A stretch of DNA of 32,757 nt, taken from Maledivibacter sp. GTDB taxonomy: Bacteria; Bacillota; Clostridia; Peptostreptococcales; Caminicellaceae. Below, in pieces: positions 1 through 7,743 of the stretch. The stretch spans positions 1 through 32,757 of the forward strand of contig JAOASB010000036.1 of assembly GCA_025210375.1 (NCBI GenBank), in the 5' to 3' direction. Positions within the stretch are counted from its first letter, which is position 1. Each line of letters opens with the position of its first letter. A program made the position numbers and the translations under genes. The notes beneath the pieces were generated by a model. That model made no database searches. It worked only from the letters and a program-made list of their open reading frames with translations, and had not been told where the DNA came from.

Positions 1-53
<53 letters not shown>

Positions 54-111
54 AAACTGGCGTTTCTTTATAGTTTGAATTGATTATCAAACTAAGGTTT
101 AATTCCTTACA

Positions 112-131
112 CTGTTTAGTTTTCAATGTCC
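112..131 (-). promoter_or_regulatory. boxA-like antitermination element in the pre-16S leader
   Basis: The minus strand reads GGACATTGAAAACTAAACAG about 60 nt upstream of the 16S 5' end. This resembles the boxA-type leader sequence (TTTGAAAACT) of Firmicute rRNA operons, which recruits Nus antitermination factors. The match is by motif and position only. Confidence 0.45.
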
Positions 132-170
132 AAAGTTTTATTTTTTTCGCCGGTCAACACCGACTTTTTA

Positions 171-199
171 ATCTTATCACACAGGCTTGATATTGTCAA
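171..199 (-). promoter_or_regulatory. rRNA promoter P2 (sigma-A type)
   Basis: On the minus strand, TTGACA (199-194) is separated by exactly 17 nt from TAAGAT (176-171). It lies about 120 nt upstream of the 16S 5' end, a usual leader distance. The -35 is perfect and the spacing optimal. Confidence 0.85.
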
Positions 200-269
200 G
201 TCTTTTTTTAAATTTAGTTTTTAAAATTTAGTTTTTTGTTCTTTTCGCTTTTTTTCAGCGACAAGGAAT

Positions 270-298
270 ATATTATCATACTAAATATGGTTTGTCAA
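270..298 (-). promoter_or_regulatory. rRNA promoter P1 (sigma-A type)
   Basis: On the minus strand, TTGACA (298-293) is followed after 17 nt by TAATAT (275-270). Together with the copy about 100 bp downstream it makes the tandem promoter arrangement typical of rRNA operons. It also lies just past the 3' end of the glycosylase gene. Confidence 0.85.
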
Positions 299-344
299 AT
301 ATTTTTTGTATTTTTTATATATAGTTATAAATCTGTTATGGATA

Positions 345-926
345 CTAAAGACTTATTGCATTACTTTTAATATACTCTTTAAGTTTATAAAGATCCTGTA
401 TATAAACCTCCTTAAGTTTTCTATTGTATATAACTGCAGCTGGGTGATATAAAGAAAAAATAGTTTTTTCTTCTACTTTAATTACTTGACCATGAACTTC
501 GCTCACTTTAATATCTTTATTTTGGGTTAAAGTCTTTAAAGGTACATTTCCTAAAGTAACTATCAATGTTGGTTCAATCATATTAAGTTCTTCAATCAAA
601 AACTTACAATATTTCTCTATTTCTTTTTTATTAGGAGGTCTATTAACTTTTCTGCTTGTTTTTTTATTGATCCGGTATGGTCTTATTTTAACAACATTAG
701 TAATATATATATCTTCTCTATTTAGCTCTACAGTATTTAAAAATTCATCTAGATTTTTTCCTGCCTGACCTACAAAGGGTCTTTTAAGTTCCACCTCTTT
801 AGAACCTGGAGCCTCTCCCACTAGAACTATATTAGCATTAAGGTTACCCTCTCCAAAAACTGCTGTTTCTTCACTCTCATCTAAACAAGATTTCTTAATT
901 TGTTGATATTCTTTTTCTTTTTGCAT
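345..926 (-). CDS. Uracil-DNA glycosylase, family 4-like, with reduced Fe-S ligand set
   Basis: This is a 193-residue base-excision repair enzyme of the UDG superfamily that removes uracil from DNA. Visible motifs are the active-site loop GEAPG (37-41), PFVGQAG (50-56), TNVVK (76-80) and the C-terminal HPAA (161-164), in family-4 order. Family 4 enzymes normally hold a 4Fe-4S cluster with four cysteines. This protein has only two, C14 and C107: the first cysteine of the N-terminal CxxC pair is absent, and isoleucine 81 sits where the VKC cysteine usually is. A basic insertion (about 86-97) follows. The start ATG has AGAGGTG upstream. It is probably a single-gene unit, since the liv operon ends more than 230 bp away. 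Activity as a uracil glycosylase is inferred from the family. Confidence 0.85.
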   Translation of the reverse strand: MQKEKEYQQIKKSCLDESEETAVFGEGNLNANIVLVGEAPGSKEVELKRPFVGQAGKNLDEFLNTVELNREDIYITNVVKIRPYRINKKTSRKVNRPPNKKEIEKYCKFLIEELNMIEPTLIVTLGNVPLKTLTQNKDIKVSEVHGQVIKVEEKTIFSLYHPAAVIYNRKLKEVYIQDLYKLKEYIKSNAISL

Positions 927-961
927 CTAGTTCACCTCTTAGTAATTTAGGTACTTCTCAT

Positions 962-1065
962 TATAAAGATTTCAGTCAAAACTTTAATTTATACACATCA
1001 AAGCTCCCCAGAAACATAGGATATTTCCATATGTATAAATTAAGATTCAACCTTAACTCTCTATA
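962..1065. repeat. 104-bp palindromic repeat, subfamily B, copy B1
   Basis: This is a member of the 104-bp TATAG...CTATA family (see the other A and B copies). The left end here is TATAAAG and the right end CTATA. The loop CCAGAAACATA is closed by CC and GG. The inner arms carry AATTTATACA and TGTATAAATTAA, complementary to each other. It sits between livF and the UDG gene, partly in the UDG 5' leader. Confidence 0.8.
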
Positions 1066-1105
1066 TTATACAATTTTCCTTATAAAATTAAAAATATTTA
1101 TAAAG

Positions 1106-1135
1106 AACCCATAAAACATTTATGTTTTATGGGTT
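1106..1135 (-). terminator. Stem-loop after livF
   Basis: A perfect 14-bp inverted repeat, AACCCATAAAACAT (1106-1119) with ATGTTTTATGGGTT (1122-1135), has a 2-nt gap and lies about 25 bp beyond the livF stop. The T-run after it on the minus strand is weak (CTTTATAAATATTTTT), so it may end or stabilise the liv transcript. Confidence 0.65.
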
Positions 1136-1158
1136 AATTTAAATTGTTTTAATTACTT

Positions 1159-1863
1159 TTATTCTCCTAAATATGCTTTTTGAACCTCATTGTTATTAAG
1201 AAGGTCTTTTCCATTACCTTGAAGAACTATAGAACCCGTTTCCAATACATATCCATAATGGGCGACCTCTAAAGCTGCCTTTGCATTTTGTTCTATTAAT
1301 AATATGGTAACACCTTTTTTATGGATTTCCTTTATTATTTCAAATATTTCCTTTACTATAAGTGGTGCTAACCCCAGGGAGGGTTCATCCATCATCAGTA
1401 GCTTAGGTTTTGTCATAAGGGCTCTTCCTACTGCAAGCATCTGCTGCTCACCACCGGACATAGTTCCAGCTTTTTGCCATATTCTTTCCTTTAATCTTGG
1501 AAAAAGCTCATAGACCCAATTCATATCCTTTTTTATTTCGTCCTTATTTTTTCTGATATATGCGCCGAGGATTAAATTTTCTTCAACTGTAAGGTTTGGG
1601 AAAATCCTTCTACCCTCCGGTACCATAACTAATCCATTTGAAACCATATCTTTAGTTTTCTTATTTGTAATCTCATTCCCCCCATATAGTATGCTTCCAC
1701 TGGAACTTTTGACAAGTCCAATAATACTTCTAAGGGTTGTGCTTTTTCCTGCACCATTAGCACCTATTAAAGTAACTATTTTATTTTCAGAAACATCAAT
1801 ATTTATTCCTTTTAAAGCATGTATTCCTCCATAATGTACATTCAAATCTTTAATTTTTAACAT
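1159..1863 (-). CDS. livF: Branched-chain amino-acid ABC transporter, ATP-binding protein LivF
   Basis: This 234-residue cytoplasmic ATPase is one of two that energise uptake of leucine, isoleucine and valine (or related amino acids). It has a Walker A motif GANGAGKST (about 33-41), the signature MSGGEQQML (about 135-143), Walker B LLMMDEPSLGLAP (about 155-167) and the switch-region LLIEQNA. The sequence MVPEGRRIFPNLTVEENL is characteristic of LivF rather than LivG. Its ATG overlaps the last base of the livG TAA, so the two are translationally coupled. It is the last gene of livK-H-M-G-F, and the stem-loop at 1106-1135 follows. Substrate preference cannot be read from the ATPase. Confidence 0.95.
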   Translation of the reverse strand: MLKIKDLNVHYGGIHALKGINIDVSENKIVTLIGANGAGKSTTLRSIIGLVKSSSGSILYGGNEITNKKTKDMVSNGLVMVPEGRRIFPNLTVEENLILGAYIRKNKDEIKKDMNWVYELFPRLKERIWQKAGTMSGGEQQMLAVGRALMTKPKLLMMDEPSLGLAPLIVKEIFEIIKEIHKKGVTILLIEQNAKAALEVAHYGYVLETGSIVLQGNGKDLLNNNEVQKAYLGE

Positions 1864-2624
1864 TATTCCACCCCTAAATAGGCTTCTATAACCTTTGGAT
1901 TATTTTGTATCTCAGTAGGTGTTCCCTCTGCTATCATCATTCCATGATCTAGTACATAAATTCTCTCACATACGCCCATAACAACCTGCATATGATGTTC
2001 AATCATCAATATTGTAAGATCAAATCTGTCTCTGATTTCTCTAATAAACTCCATGAGTTCCATAGATTCCTGGGGATTCATTCCTGCTGCTGGTTCATCT
2101 AGTATAAGAAGCTTAGGATCTGTAGCAAGTGCCCTTGCTATTTCAAGTCGCCTTTGTTTTCCATATGGCAGTGATGAAGATACCTCATCCATGAGATTAT
2201 CAAGTCCTACTGCCTCTAATAATGCAATAGATTTTTCTTTTATTTTTCTTTCCTTTTTTCTATAGTCTGGGGTCTTTATTATTGCGGAAAATAAATTTGA
2301 ATCAAGTCTCATATGATTTGCAATCAATACATTGTCTAGTACTGAAAGTTCCTTAAAAAGCCTAATGTTTTGAAAGGTTCTAGCAATGCCTAACTTCGTT
2401 ATTTCATGGGTTTTAATACCCGTAATATCCTTACTTTTAAAATATATTCTACCTTCTGTTGGAGTATATACCCCTGTTATCATGTTAAAGCATGTAGTCT
2501 TTCCTGCTCCATTAGGACCTATAAGTCCAATGATTTCATTTTTATCTATGTTCATATTAAACTCAGAAACAGCTGTAATTCCTCCAAATCGCATAGTTAT
2601 TTTATCTGTCTTTAAAACAGTCAC
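1863..2624 (-). CDS. livG: Branched-chain amino-acid ABC transporter, ATP-binding protein LivG
   Basis: This 253-residue ATPase is the partner of LivF. It shows Walker A GPNGAGKTT (about 36-44), a LivG-type insert with GIARTFQNIRLF, signature SLPYGKQRRLEIARAL, Walker B LLILDEPAAGMNP and the H-loop MIEHHMQVVM. LivG proteins carry a degenerate signature (here PYGKQRR), as seen. The start codon is GTG, eight bases after AAAGGAAGTG. It ends by overlapping the livF start by one base. It is associated on the inner face of the membrane with LivHM. Confidence 0.95.
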   Translation of the reverse strand: MTVLKTDKITMRFGGITAVSEFNMNIDKNEIIGLIGPNGAGKTTCFNMITGVYTPTEGRIYFKSKDITGIKTHEITKLGIARTFQNIRLFKELSVLDNVLIANHMRLDSNLFSAIIKTPDYRKKERKIKEKSIALLEAVGLDNLMDEVSSSLPYGKQRRLEIARALATDPKLLILDEPAAGMNPQESMELMEFIREIRDRFDLTILMIEHHMQVVMGVCERIYVLDHGMMIAEGTPTEIQNNPKVIEAYLGVE

Positions 2625-2671
2625 GTTTTCACTTCCTTTTGATTAAGGTGATTTAATAGTTATAGCTTTTT

Positions 2672-3733
2672 TTATAATTTAGCCTTCTTCTTTTTATTTA
2701 GTATTAGATCCCAGCTAAATTCATTGGTTCCCATAAGACCTCTTTGGTAGAAAAGTATAACCAGCATAAGAAGTGCCGAAAATACAACCATACGCATTCC
2801 TGGTATACCTTTTATAATATACCCACCTATTTGTATGTCTGCATCAAGTACCCTTAATACTTCCATAGATATGGTAACCACTATAGCAGAAATTACACTG
2901 CCTGTGATACTTCCAATACCTCCAAGTACAACGATAAGAACTATATTAAAGGTTAATAGAAATCTAAACATCATTGGATCTATGGTACCTATTAAATGTC
3001 CTAATAAGGCTCCTCCAACACCTGCAAAAAATGAGCCTATAATAAATGCAATCATTTTATGCTTGAAAAGATTTATTCCCATAGCTTTAGCTGCTATTTC
3101 ATCTTCTCTTATTGCTTTAAAAGCCTTTCCATAGCTACTATTTATAAGAAGAACCATAAATATAATAGTGAATAATGCAATCCCCCAAGTCCATATTACA
3201 GCCTCCCATGACTCACCGGTTATTCCTATATTCGGTAGCCCTTTTATGCCAAGGGGGCCATTTGTTATACTTTGTGTATTTGTAAATACAACCCTTATTA
3301 TTTCACCGAAGCCAAGTGTTGCTATGGCTAAGTAATCATCTTTAAGTCTAAGTATAGGAGCCCCAATTAAAGCTCCAGCTATAGCCGCCATAATACCAGA
3401 AACTATTAAAGCAACTGGAAACTGATTTAATGGGAATGGAACATTTTGGAGCCAGGGAACAATAGGCTCTAAAAAGAAATTTAATTCCTTTGTTTCGCCG
3501 GACATAGTAAGTAATGCACAGGTATAGGCCCCTACTGCCATGAATCCCGCATGGCCTAAAGAAAACAATCCGACAAAACCATTTATTAGATTAAGGCTTA
3601 ATGCCAATATTACATAAATACCACACATATTAAAAATTCTCATTTCATATGATCCAAGTATTACATTAAACACAAATAATAGTACTATAAATGCTATTAT
3701 TGAAATTAGTGTCAAAATATTTTTCTTTTTCAT
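2672..3733 (-). CDS. livM: Branched-chain amino-acid ABC transporter, permease LivM
   Basis: This 353-residue polytopic membrane permease has the LivM hallmarks ALSLNLINGFVGLFSLGHAGFMAVGAY in the second quarter (about 42-69) and LKDDYLAIATLGFGEIIR before the cytoplasmic coupling helix. The EAA-like coupling segment is SYGKAFKAIREDEIAAKAMGIN. About eight to ten hydrophobic segments are present. It starts three bases after the livH stop, with GGAGAAGG inside the livH end as ribosome binding site. It forms the translocation pore together with LivH. Confidence 0.94.
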   Translation of the reverse strand: MKKKNILTLISIIAFIVLLFVFNVILGSYEMRIFNMCGIYVILALSLNLINGFVGLFSLGHAGFMAVGAYTCALLTMSGETKELNFFLEPIVPWLQNVPFPLNQFPVALIVSGIMAAIAGALIGAPILRLKDDYLAIATLGFGEIIRVVFTNTQSITNGPLGIKGLPNIGITGESWEAVIWTWGIALFTIIFMVLLINSSYGKAFKAIREDEIAAKAMGINLFKHKMIAFIIGSFFAGVGGALLGHLIGTIDPMMFRFLLTFNIVLIVVLGGIGSITGSVISAIVVTISMEVLRVLDADIQIGGYIIKGIPGMRMVVFSALLMLVILFYQRGLMGTNEFSWDLILNKKKKAKL

Positions 3734-3736
3734 ATT

Positions 3737-4630
3737 CTAAACCTTCTCCACTGTATTTTGTCCCATTAAACCTGAAGGTTTAACTAGCAGTATTATTATT
3801 AAAAGGACAAATGCAAAGGCATCTCTATATCCTGATAATGCCGATGAAAAAGCAACTATCATAATTTCACCTAGTCCTAAAATAAATCCTCCTATAACGG
3901 CCCCACGTATATTACCTATACCTCCAATAACTGCAGCTATAAAGCATTTAAGTCCTGGCATAAGCCCCATTAAGGGTATGAGCTGGGGGTATTTCATTCC
4001 CCACATAATACCTCCTATTGCCGCAAGTGCTGACCCTGTTCCAAAGGTAAATGCTATTATGGAGTTGACATCTATTCCCATAAGTCTTGCTGCTTCATAA
4101 TCCTTTGAAACAGCCCTCATAGCCATACCCACCTTTGTATGATTTACTATATATACTAATACATATAATGCTATTGCAGTCATAACAGGTATTATAAGTG
4201 ATACGCTAACAATAGAAATCTCACCAAATTTTAGTATTTTTGAAAAAATAGGTGCTATAGGAAAAGCCTTTGGTCTTCCTCCAAATATAACTATGGCAAG
4301 ATTCTCTATAAGAAAGGATGCACCTATAGCCGATATCATTACAGATATTCTAGGAGAATTTCTAAGGGGTCTATAGGCCGACCTTTCTAAAACAATACCA
4401 AATATACATGTTAAAATAATTGCTATAAGGAATGATGCCCACCAAGGAAGCATAAATGATGTCATTGCATAGAAGGCTATATATGTTCCTAGCATAAAAA
4501 CATCACCATGGGCAAAGTTAATTAATCTCAAGATACCATATACCATTGTATAACCTATGGCTAAAAGTGCGTATAAACTGCCAAGGGAAATCCCGTTGAC
4601 TAAATGCTGTAAAAAAGTACTAAAACTCAT
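3737..4630 (-). CDS. livH: Branched-chain amino-acid ABC transporter, permease LivH
   Basis: This 297-residue membrane permease has the typical N-terminus LVNGISLGSLYALLAIGYTM and LINFAHGD (around 36-43), and a coupling segment with TKVGMAMRAVSKDYEAARLMGID. The C-terminus VKPSGLMGQNTVEKV is also typical of LivH. It is separated from livK by 193 bp that hold a 13-bp stem-loop, while livH-M-G-F are packed tightly. A purine-rich GGGGGA lies before the ATG. Confidence 0.94.
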   Translation of the reverse strand: MSFSTFLQHLVNGISLGSLYALLAIGYTMVYGILRLINFAHGDVFMLGTYIAFYAMTSFMLPWWASFLIAIILTCIFGIVLERSAYRPLRNSPRISVMISAIGASFLIENLAIVIFGGRPKAFPIAPIFSKILKFGEISIVSVSLIIPVMTAIALYVLVYIVNHTKVGMAMRAVSKDYEAARLMGIDVNSIIAFTFGTGSALAAIGGIMWGMKYPQLIPLMGLMPGLKCFIAAVIGGIGNIRGAVIGGFILGLGEIMIVAFSSALSGYRDAFAFVLLIIILLVKPSGLMGQNTVEKV

Positions 4631-4733
4631 TTTTTTTCCCCCATATCTTATTTTGTATAAGATTTACTGTTTTATAGAGAATTTAGAACAAACCTCTTAA
4701 GAAGCTTTTTTCTCCTCTTAATTTAACAATAGC

Positions 4734-4764
4734 AATGTAGACTTCCCAAATGGAAGTCTACATT
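4734..4764 (-). terminator. Stem-loop between livK and livH (attenuator or mRNA stabiliser)
   Basis: AATGTAGACTTCC (4734-4746) and GGAAGTCTACATT (4752-4764) form a perfect 13-bp stem with a 5-base loop. It lies just after the livK stop and before the permease genes. There is no T-run, so it more likely protects the livK message or partly attenuates downstream transcription, as is common after binding-protein genes. Confidence 0.7.
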
Positions 4765-4823
4765 GATTATCGTTAAAGCTTACATTACCAAATCTATATA
4801 TTTAAAGATTTCTGCTATACTAT

Positions 4824-6008
4824 TTATTTTTTCATTGGATCAACAGTTGTAAGGTAAGTAAATTTACCATCCTTAACGGTCTTAATAACTGCTGATTTAA
4901 TGGCATCACCATTTTCATCTAGTGTAACAACCCCAGCGGCACCTGGGAAATCTTTAGTTTCTGCAAGAGCCTCCCTTATAGCTGAAGGGTCTGTACTATT
5001 AGATTTCTCAATTGCATCCAAGGCCAATAAATATGCATCAAATGCTAGTGCTGTAACTGCCGCAGGTTCTTTATCGTATTTTGCTTTATATGCTTCTAGG
5101 AATTTTGTTGTATTATCAGTAAGTTTTGCATTTGCATCAAAGAAGGTTGAGAATACAACTCCTTCTGCGGCCTCACCAGCTATTTCTATAAATTCTGGTG
5201 TTTCCCATGTATCCCCACCTAATATTGGAAGCTCAAGTCCTAGCTCTTTGGCTTGCTTTGTAACAAGTGCCGATTCAGTAAAGTTTCCCGGTGCAAATAT
5301 AACATCAGCTCCTGATTCCTTAATGCTTGTTAATTGAGCAGTAAAGTCTTGATCTCCTGTATTATAGAAAGCTTCATAAACTACTGCATTTTCATCACCC
5401 GTCAACTCCTTAAATGTATCTTCAAAAAACTTAGCTAATCCAACGGCATAATCATTAGTCTTCTCTATGATGAAAGCAACTTTTTTAGCGCCAACCTGAT
5501 TGTATGCATAGTTTGCCATAACATTTCCTTGGAAAGGATCTATGAAACATACCCTAAAGTAATGATCATTTCCTTTAGTAACCAATGGATTGGTACAAGA
5601 TGTTCCTATAGCAGCTACTTTTCTATCCGATTTCTTTATAACTTCACCGGCTGAAATCGAAAAACCACTTCCCCAACTACCAATTATTAATGATACTTTT
5701 TCTTGGTCTATCAATTTTGTTGCAGCATTGGCAGCTTCAACCTTGTCCGACTTATTATCAACAAATACTAATTTAACTTTTTTTCCTAAAACCTCTGGAA
5801 ATAGTTCATTTGCTAATTCAATACCTTCCTTTTCTAATGCCCCTCCTGCCGCATTGGCACCTGTTAATGGTTCAAATACACCAATTTTGATTACATCCGC
5901 CTCATCAGTCTTTGTTCCATCTGAAACCGTGTCTGCTTTTTGAACACATCCAACTGTGAATGCTGAAACTAATATTACAAGAACTAAAAACAATGATAAT
6001 TTTTTCAT
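4824..6008 (-). CDS. livK: Branched-chain amino-acid ABC transporter, substrate-binding lipoprotein LivK/LivJ
   Basis: This is a 394-residue periplasmic-binding-protein-like lipoprotein. The chosen start (6008) follows GAGGGAG with a 7-base spacer; an in-frame ATG six codons earlier lacks a site. The N-terminus MKKLSLFLVLVILVSAFTVG followed by C21 is a lipoprotein signal peptide, so the mature protein is anchored outside the membrane. The first mature residues are low complexity (VQKADTVSDGTK), followed by IKIGVFEPLTGANAAGG, the start of the type I Leu/Ile/Val-binding fold. GDTWETPEF and AFDAYLLALDAIEK are also family-typical. It is the promoter-proximal gene of the liv operon. The true ligand could be another amino acid or a short amide. 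Confidence 0.93.
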   Translation of the reverse strand: MKKLSLFLVLVILVSAFTVGCVQKADTVSDGTKTDEADVIKIGVFEPLTGANAAGGALEKEGIELANELFPEVLGKKVKLVFVDNKSDKVEAANAATKLIDQEKVSLIIGSWGSGFSISAGEVIKKSDRKVAAIGTSCTNPLVTKGNDHYFRVCFIDPFQGNVMANYAYNQVGAKKVAFIIEKTNDYAVGLAKFFEDTFKELTGDENAVVYEAFYNTGDQDFTAQLTSIKESGADVIFAPGNFTESALVTKQAKELGLELPILGGDTWETPEFIEIAGEAAEGVVFSTFFDANAKLTDNTTKFLEAYKAKYDKEPAAVTALAFDAYLLALDAIEKSNSTDPSAIREALAETKDFPGAAGVVTLDENGDAIKSAVIKTVKDGKFTYLTTVDPMKK

Positions 6009-6108
6009 TTTAAAACTCCCTCTCATTTAAAATTTTTTAAATATTATTCTAAAAATAGAACAAGACTTTGGCATAGAAGTTTAAAGATTGGATACTTCGA
6101 ATACCTTA

Positions 6109-6154
6109 CAAAATTCCATAACTCCTACTTGGCAGAATTGCTTATGCAATTTAC
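6109..6154 (+). repeat. Element C, internally deleted copy C5 (about 46 bp)
   Basis: The first ~32 bases of element C (ending CTTACTTGGCAGAATTG-like) are joined directly to its right terminus TTATGCAATTTACT. Only the two ends remain. It lies downstream of the livK promoter and so is transcribed in the livK leader. Confidence 0.7.
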
Positions 6155-6180
6155 TCACCTGTTAATTTTATTTAATAATA

Positions 6181-6209
6181 ATTTTAATTATATATAATAA
6201 TTTTGTCAA
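6181..6209 (-). promoter_or_regulatory. liv operon promoter
   Basis: On the minus strand a perfect TTGACA (6209-6204) is 17 bp from TAAAAT (6186-6181). The livK start lies about 170 bp downstream, leaving a leader that contains the small C5 repeat. No recognisable riboswitch was seen in the leader. Confidence 0.7.
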
Positions 6210-6447
6210 CAAAAATGTTTTTATTACATATACAAATGTATTTATATATCAAACATTTTAGAATATTTTTTCCACCTTAATCCCTTTGAAAGCTTCAAAT
6301 TACAATGGATATATAGAATCTATAAGCTATATATGCTTTTAAAAAAAGTCAAATTTTACTATATTTTTCGAATATGAAAAACTGAACAAGTCAGATTACA
6401 AAGTGATTTTGATTATTTTCTAGATCTGCCTTATAATAAAGTGTAGT
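6210..6447. other. Non-coding stretch between liv promoter and element C1
   Basis: This is AT-rich DNA with no open reading frame of interest, no T-box signature (no GGTGGNACCGCG) and no tRNA. The only signal is a likely trpS promoter at 6409-6437, given separately. Confidence 0.5.
6409..6437 (+). promoter_or_regulatory. Possible upstream trpS promoter
   Basis: TTGATT (6409-6414) is separated by 17 bp from a perfect TATAAT (6432-6437). It reads toward trpS, but the C1 element lies between it and the gene, so C1 would be in the leader of this transcript. Confidence 0.5.
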
Positions 6448-6453
6448 ATAGAG

Positions 6454-6610
6454 AGGAAATTGCATAACTCTTACTTGGCAGAATTGCATATACGAATATC
6501 ATCCTATATTTAATTGCTTAAGATATAAGCATATTTGATGGTATAGTTCTTAAGGTTTTTTAACTATATATAGTAGATAGTTTTTGCAGAAGGTAATTAT
6601 GCAATTTGCT
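6454..6610 (+). mobile_element. MITE-like element C, full copy C1 (157 bp)
   Basis: The ends are inverted: AGGAAATTGCATAA on the left and TTATGCAATTTGCT on the right. The interior matches C2, C3 and C4, including CTTAAGATATAAGCATATTT and GATGGTATAG. The flanks ATAGAG (6448-6453) and CTAGAG (6611-6616) look like a 6-bp target duplication with one change. No coding capacity is present, so movement would need a transposase from elsewhere. Confidence 0.75.
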
Positions 6611-6626
6611 CTAGAGATAATAAGAC

Positions 6627-6655
6627 TTGTATATTATTGTTATTTAATATAATAT
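6627..6655 (+). promoter_or_regulatory. trpS proximal promoter
   Basis: TTGTAT (6627-6632) is 17 bp from TAATAT (6650-6655), about 48 bp before the trpS start and just outside the right end of element C1. Confidence 0.55.
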
Positions 6656-6703
6656 AAACAGTAAATATTATTATAATTTATGTTTTCTAATGGAGGTGTA
6701 CCT

Positions 6704-7687
6704 ATGAAAAGAGTTTTTTCTGGTGTCCAACCAACATCTCAAATCCATATAGGAAATTATATAGGTGCTATTAAAAGATTTGTTGAGTTGCAAAACGATA
6801 TGGACTGTTTCTTTTGTATAGTAGATCTACACTCAGTTACAGTACCTCAAGATCCTAAAGAATTATTTGAAAACTCATTACAACTAGCAGCACTTTATAT
6901 GGCCGTTGGTTTAGACCCAAATAAGGTTACTTTATTTCTTCAATCCCAAGTTCCTGCTCATTCTGAGCTTGCATGGCTTTTACAATGTAATACATATGTA
7001 GGGGAATTAAATAGAATGACACAGTATAAGGAAAAAAGCCAAGGAAAAGAAACAGTAACTACTGGTTTATATACTTATCCTGTTCTTATGGCTGCTGATA
7101 TCTTGCTTTATGATACAAATTGCGTACCTGTAGGCAACGATCAAAAACAGCATCTTGAATTATGTAGAGATATTGCTATAAGATTTAATAAAAAATATGG
7201 AGAAACCTTTATAGTACCAGAACCTTTAATTGCAAAATTTGGAGCAAGAATAATGTCCCTAGATGATCCAACAAAAAAAATGAGTAAAAGTAATGATAAT
7301 AAACATAGTAAAATAAACCTTCTTGATTCTCCTTCAAAAATTAAAAAAAGTATTATGAAAGCAGTTACAGATAGCGACAGTGAAGTAAGGTATGATATAG
7401 AAAATAAACCCGGTGTCAGTAATCTAATGACTATCTATAATATCTTAAGTAAATTATCTTTAGATGAAATTGAAAATAAATATAAGGGACTTGGTTATGG
7501 TGCCTTCAAAAAAGATTTAGTTGAAGTTATAGTATCTTATTTAGAACCTATTCAGACAAGATATAAAGATATTCTTGAATCCGGTGAATTAGAAAAGGTG
7601 CTTAAAAAAGGTGCAGATAGAGCAAATGAAGTGTCTAACAAGATCTTACATGATGTAAAGAAAAGAATGGGTTTCGTATATTTTTAA
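6704..7687 (+). CDS. trpS: Tryptophanyl-tRNA synthetase
   Basis: This 327-residue class I synthetase charges tRNA-Trp in the cytoplasm. The HIGH-type motif is PTSQIHIGNYIGA (about 11-23) and the KMSKS motif is intact (KKMSKSN, about 195). Also present are the tryptophan-site segments TYVGELNRMTQYKEK and YPVLMAADILLY, and GNDQKQHLELCRDIA. The start at 6704 has GGAGGTG with a 4-5 base spacer; an upstream in-frame ATG (6680) has no site and would add residues absent from the family. It is transcribed toward oriC, against the fork, divergent from liv and convergent with sigB. No T-box is visible upstream, so regulation is probably not by uncharged tRNA-Trp. Confidence 0.97.
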   Translation: MKRVFSGVQPTSQIHIGNYIGAIKRFVELQNDMDCFFCIVDLHSVTVPQDPKELFENSLQLAALYMAVGLDPNKVTLFLQSQVPAHSELAWLLQCNTYVGELNRMTQYKEKSQGKETVTTGLYTYPVLMAADILLYDTNCVPVGNDQKQHLELCRDIAIRFNKKYGETFIVPEPLIAKFGARIMSLDDPTKKMSKSNDNKHSKINLLDSPSKIKKSIMKAVTDSDSEVRYDIENKPGVSNLMTIYNILSKLSLDEIENKYKGLGYGAFKKDLVEVIVSYLEPIQTRYKDILESGELEKVLKKGADRANEVSNKILHDVKKRMGFVYF

Positions 7688-7690
7688 AAA

Positions 7691-7743
7691 TGAACTATAA
7701 AAAACTTCCATATGATTTATCAATGGAAGTTTTTTATAGTTCA
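7691..7743. terminator. Bidirectional terminator between trpS and sigB
   Basis: A perfect 20-bp inverted repeat, TGAACTATAAAAAACTTCCA (7691-7710) and its complement (7724-7743), has a 13-base loop. The stem contains A6/T6 runs, so a shorter GGAAG-based hairpin followed by T6 forms in either direction. It overlaps the sigB stop codon. Confidence 0.85.

Noticed and set aside
1304..1513. Reading frame on the plus strand opposite livF, and similar frames opposite other genes
   Set aside because: They lie fully inside strongly supported genes on the other strand, lack ribosome binding sites and have unnatural composition.
5285..5299. Possible Noc binding site (TTTCCCGG) inside livK
   Set aside because: Only half of the palindrome matches and it lies in coding sequence with ordinary codons.
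6210..6703. T-box riboswitch upstream of trpS
   Set aside because: No GGTGGNACCGCG-like T-box core, no specifier-loop arrangement and no terminator before the gene.
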